Source: Anaerolineales bacterium
GTDB taxonomy: Bacteria; Chloroflexota; Anaerolineae; Anaerolineales; Villigracilaceae
Length of the DNA stretch: 64,000 nucleotides
Assembly: GCA_015075725.1 (NCBI GenBank)
Contig: JABTTV010000001.1
Location: 4,083,223-4,147,222 of the forward strand
Direction: 5' to 3'
Shown here: positions 16,998 to 24,908 of the stretch, piece by piece
Position numbering within the stretch: position 1 is the first letter of the stretch
How the letters are laid out: every line of letters starts with the position of its first letter
Program-made: the position numbers and the translations under genes
Notes under the pieces: model-generated
What the model was told of the DNA's origin: nothing
The model's input: the letters and a program-made list of their open reading frames with translations, nothing else
Database searches by the model: none

Positions 16998-17951
16998 TCA
17001 TTTGAAGAGCTTGCCTACCAATTCGGCGGCCTGCGTCAAGGCTGTAACAAGTCCAGCGGCAGATGTTACCCCTTCAATAAATGCCTTAGCCTCGTTTAGA
17101 TGATCGATGACCGCCTTGGGATTGGGTTTTTCTTTTTTTGTTTCTTTTGTCGCTTGCAATAGATGATATTCTGCTTCTACAGCTTTTTCTTGTTCAATTG
17201 CTTTAGCATCTCTCGCTGTTTTTAGTTCTGCTTGAAGTTTCTCAAGTTGCTTTATGAAATCATCAATATTTTGCGAAGAGTTTATGTTTATATCCCCTAC
17301 GGCGTTGTATTGATAATTCACTTTTTGACCTCGCTGATCGAATACAGACATAGCGCCTCCATCTTGAACATTGTAAATAACGACCGAAAGAAGATCACCA
17401 AGCTGAGAGTTAGAGGGCATCTCCACCTGAAAGTCCCACTTCTCATCAAGGGTTAAAACGAATTCGAGCAGTCTGTTTTTTACAGTATCTAATATCTGTT
17501 GAAAATGCTGGGAACGAATAGTGTATCGAATTTGAGCATAGACATATCCTTGGTCCCCAACGATATCATTTACCATCGCTGTTATTTCTGGGGGTATAAA
17601 AAAATTTAGATCAGGATTCAAGGAATATTCCTCAACAGTTTTTAATCCATTATATACTCTGTAAACTGTAATATATTCCTTTAATTTTTTATCGTCAATT
17701 TGCCATGTCGGAACTTGATGATTATTTACTCGCCAGTAACCATTCGTCCAAAGCCCTACACATGAAGTTTGAATTACTCGATAATCGGGCAAATTATCAG
17801 GTGATTTATATCCATTTAACTCCCCATTGATCCATTCCTTTAGTTTTTCACTCTTAAGTTGCGATGCAAGAATCAACGCTTTACGAAGAATGGTTGACAA
17901 AGGCGTTTTTTCACTAATTAAGTCAGTCTGTATTTGTTTTAGTATTTCCAT
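16998..17951 (-). CDS. AbiTii-domain protein (abortive-infection-like)
   Basis: 317 residues from ATG 17951, preceded by AAGGA 7 nt upstream; an in-frame start 48 bases earlier was rejected. Residues 1-200 match the AbiTii pattern as I recall it: PLSTILRKALILASQL, then EWINGELNGYKSPDNLPDYRVI (residues 39-60), and LLEFVLTLDEKWDF (161-174). A tag QRGQKVNYQYNAVGDIN follows (206-222), then a charged coiled-coil (232-275) and a hydrophobic C-terminal helix (289-316) that could associate with membrane or oligomerise. The domain is linked to phage-triggered growth arrest in other bacteria. It is AT-rich and probably horizontally acquired. Confidence 0.75.
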   Translation of the reverse strand: MEILKQIQTDLISEKTPLSTILRKALILASQLKSEKLKEWINGELNGYKSPDNLPDYRVIQTSCVGLWTNGYWRVNNHQVPTWQIDDKKLKEYITVYRVYNGLKTVEEYSLNPDLNFFIPPEITAMVNDIVGDQGYVYAQIRYTIRSQHFQQILDTVKNRLLEFVLTLDEKWDFQVEMPSNSQLGDLLSVVIYNVQDGGAMSVFDQRGQKVNYQYNAVGDININSSQNIDDFIKQLEKLQAELKTARDAKAIEQEKAVEAEYHLLQATKETKKEKPNPKAVIDHLNEAKAFIEGVTSAAGLVTALTQAAELVGKLFK

Positions 17952-18026
17952 TAATTTTTCCTTTGTCTTAATACCCGTCTTATAAACTAAGTTTATCACA
18001 CATAATTTTTCATCCCCAATTTATTT

Positions 18027-18128
18027 GATATCCATCACCTCCTCTTCCCTCGCCCCCTCTCCACGCTTCATTTTTCACTTCAAATACGACGGCGCGCGGA
18101 TGTGACCTCCGCCCGCAAGAACTGCTCG
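18027..18128 (-). pseudogene. Decayed duplicate of the 3' end of the FAD oxidoreductase gene
   Basis: Read on the minus strand, this stretch aligns over about 95 bp with the end of the oxidoreductase gene (18742-18837), at roughly three quarters identity and with small indels. Parallel elements are FLRAEVTS versus FLQAEDTS and, after a frameshift, KMKRGEGAREEE versus KMERGEVAREEE. It carries a frameshift and a stop. It begins 2 nt after the stop of the nucleotidyltransferase pseudogene, so the module 18130-18708 is enclosed between a true and a decayed copy of the host gene end. Confidence 0.7.
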
Positions 18129-18129
18129 C

Positions 18130-18500
18130 TTATTTCAAAAGAGATTTGATCAAATCCCAAAGGTCGGGTGATTCCAGGGCATCCCCAAAATCCCTCACCC
18201 ATTTTTCGATGCGCTCCATATCCAAGTTTGGATATTTATCCGCAATCGTCCGAATATCCTCCAAATCCTTGGGACGATAAGCAATTGCTTTCATAATTAT
18301 CAAATCTTCGGGGGTTGGCAGGCGGACGGAAAGATTAGCGAAGGATCTAATATCGCTTCTTTCCACCATAAGCGCGGCTTGCCCAAAAAGCCAACAGCGA
18401 TCCCGCCGATAATTACACCCCGATCGTCGAATTTATGCAGAAGCCGTTGAAGCGCTTCAAGGGAGGCGCGGAATGGCTCCAGGCTTTTATCCATTTTCAT
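18130..18500 (-). pseudogene. AbiEii-like nucleotidyltransferase toxin, internally deleted and frameshifted
   Basis: The first part, from ATG 18500, reads through VIIGGIAVGFLGKPRL, the nucleotidyltransferase opening with the GG motif, then leaves frame. A second frame from about 18369 reads LPTPEDLIIMKAIAYRPKD and LEDIRTIADKYPNLDMERI, the typical C-terminal part of the same family. The segment that should lie between, including the catalytic Asp-x-Asp, is missing, so about 80 codons appear deleted at the join near 18370. The gene is dead as an enzyme. It overlaps the small upstream gene by 14 bases. Confidence 0.8.
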
Positions 18501-18708
18501 AGTGCGCCTTAATTTTTGCCCAACGCAAAATCACTTCCATTTCGCCATCATCTTCCTCCCGTTCGATCCCCGCTTCAATGGCAAAACGGACAATGGCATT
18601 CAGTTTTCGCCAGTGATCTTCCAATGTCATGGCGCGCAACTCCTGCCGTTCGAACTCCTCGACGGCTTTCCAGCGCTCCCTGTAAAAGTGAATATCACCG
18701 ATTTCCAT
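18487..18708 (-). CDS. Small partner (probable antitoxin) of the nucleotidyltransferase remnant
   Basis: 73 residues, acidic and helical (MEIGDIHFYRERWKAVEEFER... MEVILRWAKIKAHYENG). It is the first gene of a two-gene unit with the broken nucleotidyltransferase and overlaps it by 14 bases, the usual antitoxin-toxin order. No known DNA-binding motif is evident. A TATAAT lies 6 nt before the ATG. It may persist although its toxin is inactivated, or may be neutral debris. Confidence 0.65.
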   Translation of the reverse strand: MEIGDIHFYRERWKAVEEFERQELRAMTLEDHWRKLNAIVRFAIEAGIEREEDDGEMEVILRWAKIKAHYENG

Positions 18709-18714
18709 AGGTTA

Positions 18715-18720
18715 ATTATA
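18715..18720 (-). promoter_or_regulatory. -10 hexamer TATAAT, leaderless configuration
   Basis: TATAAT ends 6 nt before ATG 18708 and lies between the oxidoreductase stop and the small gene, so the module has its own promoter. Confidence 0.5.
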
Positions 18721-18734
18721 CCGCTCCAACTTCC

Positions 18735-20384
18735 TCACACCTCCATCTCCTCCTCTTCCCTCGCCACTTCGCCTCGTTCCATCTTCCTCTTCAAAACCTC
18801 AGGCCACTCGGACGTGTCCTCCGCCTGCAAGAACAGCGGACCGCTTCCCCTCCCCGTCAACAAATCCCTCGCACGCGCATTCAACACCGCCTTCGCCGCG
18901 TCGACTCCCGAAGCCGTGACCCCTGCCACGCCGTGACTCATTGTGCTTTGCCCGCACAGGAACAGACCCTCGAACTCCGTCCGCGCCGTGAAGCCGAGCG
19001 GACCCACCTGCGATGGCGACTTCTCGATCCCGTATAAATTGCCGCGCGTCGCGTTGAGATAATGTTCATTCGTCAGCGGCGTGCCGAGACTGTAATACAC
19101 GATCCGCTTGCTCAACCCAGGGATGCGCTTCTCCAACCCGCGCACCATGCGCCACGCCAGATCCTCTTTCATCGCGTCGTAGTCGGCGGGACGCGCGCCA
19201 TAGCGGGTGTGCGCCCACTTCTCGAACGCCTCATAGCCCACGAACGCGAACGACTCGCAGGTATGATGTCCAGAGTGCATCTTGGATGGGTCTTTCAACG
19301 TCGTGGCAGTCAAAAACATTCCAGGCGGCATCTCCTCTCTCAGCAAAGCATCCGTGAGTCCGTCCGTGTAAATCTTGTCCACGTCCGCGTGGTCGTAGTA
19401 CCACATGTTGCCCGAGTCGAGTCCCGCGCCATGCAAATCCATGTCCGTTGCGAAGAACAGGCTGAGGCACGACGTCGAATATCGGACAGAATCCACTTTC
19501 CGTTTGAGCCGAGCCGAGAGGTTCTCCCTCCCGATCAACTTGCCGAACGTCACTTCAGGATCCGCATTGGAGATGACCACGCCCGCGCGGATCTCCTCCC
19601 CCGATTCCAATTCGACGCCGATGGCTTTTCTCCCCTCCATTATTATCCGCTTCACGCGTGACTTGAGCCTGATCTGCCCGCCCGAGCGTTTCAGCCCCCG
19701 AACGAACGCGCGCGGAATCGTGAACGCGCCGCCCATCGGGTAGTATCCGCCATTGAGATAGTGATGGGTGATGCCCGCGTGCATGAACGCGCTCACCCGC
19801 GACGGCGGCAGTCCGTGGTCGCCCGATTGACCCGCCAGCACGCCGCGCAGCACGGGGTCGCTGACGTGCGCGTTGATCAAGTCCGCGCCCGTCGCACGCA
19901 TCCACTTGACGACGTTGCCCATCCCCTTCGCCGCCGCCAACGGTTTATCCATCCTGCCGATGTTGCGAAGCCCCTCGATCATGTTCGTCAGGTCGTCGAA
20001 GTAACCGTCAATCCCCTGCGCCTCCTGCGGAAAACGACTCTTCAACCGCTCGATTAAATTTTCTTTTCCTTTGGGGAAATCCACCTGTTTATCACCAACG
20101 ACGATGTGATCGTACCCATCGGGGTTGAGTTCGATAAACGCCATATCTTGCGACACATCCAGCCCATCGTAAATCCGACGCAAGCCCCCGCCCTCCTGCA
20201 AATCGCCGATGTAATGCACCCCAGGGCTGAACCGATACCCGTTCAACGTGAACGAATGTGTCCACCCGCCAGGTCGGTCGTGCTGTTCGAGAACGAGAAC
20301 TTTCTTGCCAGCGCGTGCCAATGCAACGGCGGCAGTCAACCCTCCCGCGCCTGAACCGATCACAATTACATCGAAGTCTGTCAT
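18735..20384 (-). CDS. FAD-dependent oxidoreductase, phytoene desaturase / retinol saturase-like
   Basis: 549 residues from ATG 20384, chosen because GGAG lies 6 nt upstream; a start 12 bases earlier overlaps that site. The N-terminus is a classic dinucleotide fold, DVIVIGSGAGGLTAAVALARAG, followed by VLEQHDRPGGWTHSF. The C-terminus has the FAD-contacting GLFLCGQSTMSHGVAGVTASG. This layout fits carotenoid desaturase/isomerase and all-trans-retinol 13,14-reductase relatives. No carotenoid genes adjoin, so the substrate is unknown. Its last ~100 bases are found again, decayed, at 18027-18128. Confidence 0.8.
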   Translation of the reverse strand: MTDFDVIVIGSGAGGLTAAVALARAGKKVLVLEQHDRPGGWTHSFTLNGYRFSPGVHYIGDLQEGGGLRRIYDGLDVSQDMAFIELNPDGYDHIVVGDKQVDFPKGKENLIERLKSRFPQEAQGIDGYFDDLTNMIEGLRNIGRMDKPLAAAKGMGNVVKWMRATGADLINAHVSDPVLRGVLAGQSGDHGLPPSRVSAFMHAGITHHYLNGGYYPMGGAFTIPRAFVRGLKRSGGQIRLKSRVKRIIMEGRKAIGVELESGEEIRAGVVISNADPEVTFGKLIGRENLSARLKRKVDSVRYSTSCLSLFFATDMDLHGAGLDSGNMWYYDHADVDKIYTDGLTDALLREEMPPGMFLTATTLKDPSKMHSGHHTCESFAFVGYEAFEKWAHTRYGARPADYDAMKEDLAWRMVRGLEKRIPGLSKRIVYYSLGTPLTNEHYLNATRGNLYGIEKSPSQVGPLGFTARTEFEGLFLCGQSTMSHGVAGVTASGVDAAKAVLNARARDLLTGRGSGPLFLQAEDTSEWPEVLKRKMERGEVAREEEEMEV

Positions 20385-20402
20385 GGCGAACTCCATTATG
20401 CG

Positions 20403-21092
20403 CTATTTTTGATTTGGCGGGATGCCGGGCACGCGTGTAAGCGCCTCTTCACTCAGATGGCTGTAATTCGCCCAATCGATGAGTCTGCCCCGCAAGTTCC
20501 CATTTGCATCTTCGATCTCCAGTTCGGTGATGGCGCAGTTGTAATACTCGGCATTTTGCAGCCAGGACGCGTCCAGATCGGGGCACAGTTCACGCAATGT
20601 GGCGGTGAAGATCCCGGCATGTCCCACCAGGACCAGGGTCCGATCCGCTTTGCCTTCCAGCATCTTAATGAAACCGCGTCTTGTCCGCTCGCGAGCCGTG
20701 ACATAATTCTCACCGCCTGGTACCGCCGCCTGCGCGTTTCCGGCAAACCATTCATTCACAACCCGGTGATAGACCGCCCACGCTTCCGCGCTGTAGTCCC
20801 CTCCATCCAGTTCGCCCACATCCACCTCGCGGAATTCGTCCAGCACGATCGGCTCCAGGGTCAACGCCGCCGCGATGATCTGCGCGGTCTCATGCGCTCT
20901 TTTCATTCCCGAACAATAGATGCCATCGACCCGTCTGCGCGCCAGATATTCGCCCGTCTCTCGCGCCTGCATGCGCCCGCGTTCCGTCAACGGACGGTCG
21001 ACCTTCCTGTAGGAAAACTGCCGCGCCGCATTGTCCATCCCTTCCCCGTGCCTGATGAAATATACCCGGTTCAATTGGTTCCTCTTCGACAC
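20403..21092 (-). CDS. Histidine phosphatase (phosphoglycerate-mutase-like)
   Basis: 229 residues. The catalytic RHGE motif (YFIRHGEGMDN, His about residue 14) is followed by LTERGRMQARETG, the ...YCSGMKRAHETA segment with the second Arg, an acidic catalytic region (EFREVDVGELDGG) and the second His in LVLVGHAGIFTATL. It should hydrolyse a small phosphoester, or act as a mutase, via phospho-His. The substrate is unknown. It ends 18 nt before the oxidoreductase start on the same strand and may be co-transcribed with it. Confidence 0.8.
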   Translation of the reverse strand: MSKRNQLNRVYFIRHGEGMDNAARQFSYRKVDRPLTERGRMQARETGEYLARRRVDGIYCSGMKRAHETAQIIAAALTLEPIVLDEFREVDVGELDGGDYSAEAWAVYHRVVNEWFAGNAQAAVPGGENYVTARERTRRGFIKMLEGKADRTLVLVGHAGIFTATLRELCPDLDASWLQNAEYYNCAITELEIEDANGNLRGRLIDWANYSHLSEEALTRVPGIPPNQK

Positions 21093-21254
21093 CTGCCGTT
21101 TATTGCAGATATGCCTCGGTGCGGGAATAAATTCCTGATTCCACAGCAGCTTCCACCCGCGCCCCAGCCGATGATGATCCCGTCATCATCCATGAAGCCC
21201 TCCCTTTCAATCAGGCTTCTTGTAATAGCTGCAACGTCCACCCCGCCCAAGACG

Positions 21255-21288
21255 GCGCTCCCGCCTTGGTCTTCAGCAGCGGGAGCGC
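21255..21288 (-). terminator. Hairpin downstream of the aldo/keto reductase gene
   Basis: 10-bp perfect inverted repeat (GCGCTCCCGC/GCGGGAGCGC) with a 14-nt loop, 16 nt after the reductase stop. No T-run follows, so termination is uncertain. The remaining spacer to 21093 holds a 76-codon frame with no recognisable protein features. Confidence 0.4.
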
Positions 21289-21304
21289 TTATGCGATACA
21301 CCCA

Positions 21305-22294
21305 TTATTTTATTTGGTACTTCCCGACGATCGATCGAACTTCTTTAACCTGCGCCTCCGTGAGCGGACCGAACTCCATCGCCCTGGCATTATCCTCCAC
21401 CTGTTTCACCGATTTGAATCCGGGGATCGGAACCATACGGTCGTCCAATGCCCAAATATAAGCCAGCGCTCCCTGCGCCATCGTCCGCCCGTTCGATGTA
21501 AGGATGTCTCGAAGTTCATCCACGAGCTGCAATCGTTTTGCGAATTCGGGGCTGGAAAAATCGGCGCGCGAACGGATATCGTTATCCGGGAATTTGGAGC
21601 CGGTATTGAACTTTCCCGTCAATACCCCGCGATTGAGCGGATCCTTGTTGATGCCAGCCAGGTCGAAGTCGGCGCATAATTTCCGCATATCCGTATTATC
21701 GTAGATGGCGTTCAAACGGAACTGGATCGACGTGCAATGCTCACCGACTGCGAACACCCGGGCGTTGTCGACGAGATCCGTGCTCCAGCCATACCAGCGA
21801 ATCCTGCCGGAAGAAACCAGTTCCTCCAGAATGCCCCTCAGCTCCACCGCCAATTTTGGGTCGTAGCCGCCGTCATGCAATTGGTAGATGTCGATGTAGT
21901 CGGTTTGCAACCGGCGCAGGCTGTTCTCCACGTCGCTTCGCACGTTCTTCATGATCTGAGCCGAATCGCCGTATACGGTTTTCTTTTCTTCGTTGACGAT
22001 GTGACCGAACTTGGTCGCGATCACGACCTTATCGCGTTTTCCTTTGAGCGCGCGTCCCAACACCACTTCGCTGTGTCCCGCTCCATAGTTGGCGGCGGTG
22101 TCGTATAAGTTAACGCCCAGGTCGATGGCGGCATGCACCGCCCGGATCGACTCCTCATCGTCTGTGCTGCCCCATCCAGCCGGGTAGGGTTCCTCCCCCG
22201 GCTGATCCCACGTCCACGGACCGCCGATCGCCCAGCACCCCATGCCCAAAGCGCTAACCTCCACCTTGCTCTTTCCCAGGACTCGTTTCAACAT
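21305..22294 (-). CDS. Aldo/keto reductase
   Basis: 329 residues forming the AKR (beta/alpha)8 barrel. The catalytic tetrad can be placed: Asp and Tyr in NLYDTAANYGAG (about residues 60-65), Lys in VVIATKFGH (about 95) and His in IYQLHDGG (about 135). The C-terminal NADPH-binding segment includes VPIPGFKSVKQVEDNARA. It should reduce an aldehyde or ketone with NADPH in the cytoplasm. Substrate unknown. A GAAAGGAG ribosome-binding site is present. It is preceded by the methyltransferase gene, 29 nt away on the same strand. Confidence 0.9.
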   Translation of the reverse strand: MLKRVLGKSKVEVSALGMGCWAIGGPWTWDQPGEEPYPAGWGSTDDEESIRAVHAAIDLGVNLYDTAANYGAGHSEVVLGRALKGKRDKVVIATKFGHIVNEEKKTVYGDSAQIMKNVRSDVENSLRRLQTDYIDIYQLHDGGYDPKLAVELRGILEELVSSGRIRWYGWSTDLVDNARVFAVGEHCTSIQFRLNAIYDNTDMRKLCADFDLAGINKDPLNRGVLTGKFNTGSKFPDNDIRSRADFSSPEFAKRLQLVDELRDILTSNGRTMAQGALAYIWALDDRMVPIPGFKSVKQVEDNARAMEFGPLTEAQVKEVRSIVGKYQIK

Positions 22295-22323
22295 TTTTTC
22301 TCCTTTCAGTTTTTATTAAGACC

Positions 22324-23523
22324 CTAAAGATACTTTTCAAATTCATCCCCCAGCGTCCTTTCCAGATAAGGCGTGACCTGCCAGAAATCCTTTAACTTCC
22401 TGTATTCCTCCGACCAGCGTGCATTCTTTCCCGGCGCGGATGTCCTGACGGAACGGATCATCAAATTCTTTGCAGTATGCTCGATGGGAACGAATTGGGT
22501 CACGTCCGTTCGATACCCCATGATGCGCAGGATGGCGGCGCGGAACGTATCTGTGAGGATGTCGCCCATCCGCTCGAAAAGAATTCCGTGACCCAGCACC
22601 GACGCCATCGATTCCGGCAGGGAGGCATGAGCCATTTGCACCTGCAGTTCATGCTGGCAGCACGGCGCGCAGATGATGACCCTGCTCCCCCAACGGATTC
22701 CTTTTGCAATGGCGTCATCCGTGGCGGTGTCACAGGCATGCAGAGCGACGACGATGTCGGGAGCTGTCTGCGTTTGATATTCTTCGATGCGGCCTGTTTC
22801 AAATGACAATGAATCCCAGCCGAATTTATTAGCAGTTTCGCGATGTCGTGCGATCAGATCCGCTTTGAGGTCCACACCGACGACATAAGCGTCAAAGTTC
22901 AAGATGCGGCGAAGGTAATAATGGAGGGCAAAGGTCAAATGGGCGCTGCCACAGCCGAAATCCACGACGTGAAGCGGTTTTCCATCGAATCCTTGAAGAG
23001 CGTTCGTCTCCTCCACGAGCCGAAGGAATTCGTTGATCTGTGTGTACTTTCTCTGCATATCCGCCTTGATCCTGCCGTCGCGGGACAGGATGCCAACCGC
23101 TTCAAGGAATTGTTTTGAGTTCTCAGGGGTCAGAATCCGATTCTTCTCGCGGTTATGAGAGAGGTCCGGCGCCGAAGCGGGTTCTTTGGTTTTGTGCTCG
23201 CTAACGAGCGCCTTGCCTTTTTTCGAAAAATTGACCTGCAGAGCGCCTGAGGTGTTCTCGACCAGGATGTTTCGAAACGGCAGAGCCAGAACTTCATCCA
23301 GCTTTGCAGCGGATTCATCGAGGGTGAAATTTTTCGATACATCTTTCTTGTCATCGAAATACGAAAACTGCAAATGATACATCCCCTTGATCTCCACAGG
23401 GCGGATCATGACCTTGACCCATTGCAGATCCGTCCCCTTTTGCCGGCCTGTGAACACAGCCCTTACAAAAGAATCGCGGTCAAGAACGTGCTCGCGGACA
23501 TTTCCAGCATAATGATCGTCCAT
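22324..23523 (-). CDS. SAM-dependent methyltransferase, METTL25/RRNAD-like
   Basis: 399 residues. The N-terminal 150 residues are an alpha/beta region without a known motif. The methyltransferase domain has motif I VVDFGCGSAHLTFALHYYL (about residues 196-214), motif II VVGVDLKADLI and a characteristic APCCQHELQ (about 288), the CC-x-HE element seen in the Methyltransf_32/METTL25 group. That group includes probable rRNA- or protein-modifying enzymes; the target here is unknown. The order on the strand is lipoprotein, then this gene, then aldo/keto reductase, with short gaps. Confidence 0.8.
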   Translation of the reverse strand: MDDHYAGNVREHVLDRDSFVRAVFTGRQKGTDLQWVKVMIRPVEIKGMYHLQFSYFDDKKDVSKNFTLDESAAKLDEVLALPFRNILVENTSGALQVNFSKKGKALVSEHKTKEPASAPDLSHNREKNRILTPENSKQFLEAVGILSRDGRIKADMQRKYTQINEFLRLVEETNALQGFDGKPLHVVDFGCGSAHLTFALHYYLRRILNFDAYVVGVDLKADLIARHRETANKFGWDSLSFETGRIEEYQTQTAPDIVVALHACDTATDDAIAKGIRWGSRVIICAPCCQHELQVQMAHASLPESMASVLGHGILFERMGDILTDTFRAAILRIMGYRTDVTQFVPIEHTAKNLMIRSVRTSAPGKNARWSEEYRKLKDFWQVTPYLERTLGDEFEKYL

Positions 23524-23538
23524 ATCGATGCCCGGTGT

Positions 23539-23991
23539 TTATTTCGTTACTAAAAATGACACGCGGTATTCCCCTTCTTCCATCCCGGATGCCGATGTCT
23601 GCGGGAACGGGAGAACGCCTCTCACGCGGATCAAATACCCATCGTGCTCCACCCGGTCTTGCATTCCCTCGAAGGGACCCTCCGGGACTCGCCCGTTCGT
23701 ATCCGTAAAAGCTTGCAGGACGAATTCTTGTGAGACGCCGGATCCCACCCGGACCTCCATCGTTATTGTCACAGGTCCGCTTTCAGTACATTCAATATCC
23801 AATGGACAACGCCCATCTCCCGGCACGCTTATTAATGTGATGGATAGGTCAGTCCCATTAATTTCTGCCGTCTGCCCCGGCGCAAGCACGAATTCATTAT
23901 CCAGCCCGCCAGTGACCGGCGGCGGAGGCGAAACGGTCTGACAGGCGCTCAACGCGGCAACAATCAATAATCTTGATATGCTCTTCTTCAA
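23539..23991 (-). CDS. Small secreted lipoprotein of unknown function
   Basis: 150 residues. The N-terminus is a lipoprotein signal with lipobox LSAC (Cys 17), a short Pro-rich spacer, and then one compact beta-rich domain that contains a CPLDIEC pair (about residues 61-67), perhaps a disulfide. The domain ends in YRVSFLVTK. It should be anchored to the outer face of the cytoplasmic membrane. I do not recognise the family. It is 12 nt from the nuclease-like gene and 15 nt from the methyltransferase start. Confidence 0.65.
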   Translation of the reverse strand: MKKSISRLLIVAALSACQTVSPPPPVTGGLDNEFVLAPGQTAEINGTDLSITLISVPGDGRCPLDIECTESGPVTITMEVRVGSGVSQEFVLQAFTDTNGRVPEGPFEGMQDRVEHDGYLIRVRGVLPFPQTSASGMEEGEYRVSFLVTK

Positions 23992-24003
23992 GCCGACTCC
24001 GAT

Positions 24004-24828
24004 TTACACCTTATGAACTTCAAAATATAGGAGTGAATGATCTGAAAACTGTTTGATCCATTCGTCCTGTTCCTGTGTCGTTTTCTTTTCCGCCCAGCCT
24101 CGCACAGATACGTCGCTTCCATTGAATTGGGTGAACACAAGATGGTCCGCCGCGACGACATGATCGAGGTTGGAATTCGGGATGCTGGATTTGCTCCCGT
24201 TCGACCATGTGGCGGGAGCGGTTTTTGTCAGCAGACGCATCCCGCGTTTTTTTGCCTGCTTCGATAGTTTGGTCAACTCATCATCCGGCGAAATATCCCG
24301 GCCTTTGACGAATTTATATTCCATTCCCATCGTGTTGAGATCGCCGAGGAAAATGTAATTGGCAGATTCACCCCCGGCTTTCTTCGCGGCGCCATCCAAA
24401 GGTTTGCGGAAATCGACCGCGCGCAGCATCATGTCGTCGCGCAAGCCGAGCCCGCGCGGATCGTTTCCACTGGCTGTGTGCAGGAAGAGAAGCGGGTAAT
24501 GCTTGCCAGCCACCGTAACGGTCAGTAAGGCTCCCGGTCTCATGGCGGTCGCTCCGGATTTGAATTCGATCTTTTGCGTGAAGAACGCCGTCAATCCCTG
24601 CCGGACGCCAAGGAGAATCTCCTGCACCTGCGGACCTTCCGTAATGTGGAAGGTGTAATCCTTCATGGTCTGGACCAATTCCTTGAAGACGACCGAACCT
24701 TCCACTTCGTAAAGGGCAAAAATATCCGGCTTTTGTTTCTTTAGGAAGGTCACAACGCGCTCGACCCGCGAACGGTCCTCCTTGAAATGCTCCACATTCC
24801 AGGATGCAACTGAAAACGCCTTCGCCAT
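24004..24828 (-). CDS. Endonuclease/exonuclease/phosphatase-family protein
   Basis: 274 residues from ATG 24828, preceded by AAAGGAGG; the longer frame was rejected. EEP fold signatures appear in order: SWNVEHF (Asn about 10), LYEVEGS (catalytic metal-binding Glu about 40), the IFLGDLNTMG segment with Asp and Asn (about 170), DHVVAADH, and the C-terminal FSDHSLLYFEV with the catalytic Asp-His. These are the metal and phosphate ligands of DNase I-like nucleases and phosphodiesterases. No signal peptide is seen, so it should act in the cytoplasm. The substrate (nucleic acid or phospholipid/sugar) cannot be told. Confidence 0.8.
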   Translation of the reverse strand: MAKAFSVASWNVEHFKEDRSRVERVVTFLKKQKPDIFALYEVEGSVVFKELVQTMKDYTFHITEGPQVQEILLGVRQGLTAFFTQKIEFKSGATAMRPGALLTVTVAGKHYPLLFLHTASGNDPRGLGLRDDMMLRAVDFRKPLDGAAKKAGGESANYIFLGDLNTMGMEYKFVKGRDISPDDELTKLSKQAKKRGMRLLTKTAPATWSNGSKSSIPNSNLDHVVAADHLVFTQFNGSDVSVRGWAEKKTTQEQDEWIKQFSDHSLLYFEVHKV

Positions 24829-24908
24829 GGGTTCCTCCTTTGTTTTATGAGAACGACCAGAACAAACCAACAATCATTATAGCGATTCTTTTACGATCAA
24901 CCCAATGC

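Noticed and set aside
21093..21304. T-box or riboswitch-like leader upstream of the histidine phosphatase
   Set aside because: A GGGTGGAAGC stretch recalls the T-box end, but the required TGGNACCGCG and specifier elements are absent; only a hairpin near the reductase stop is supported.
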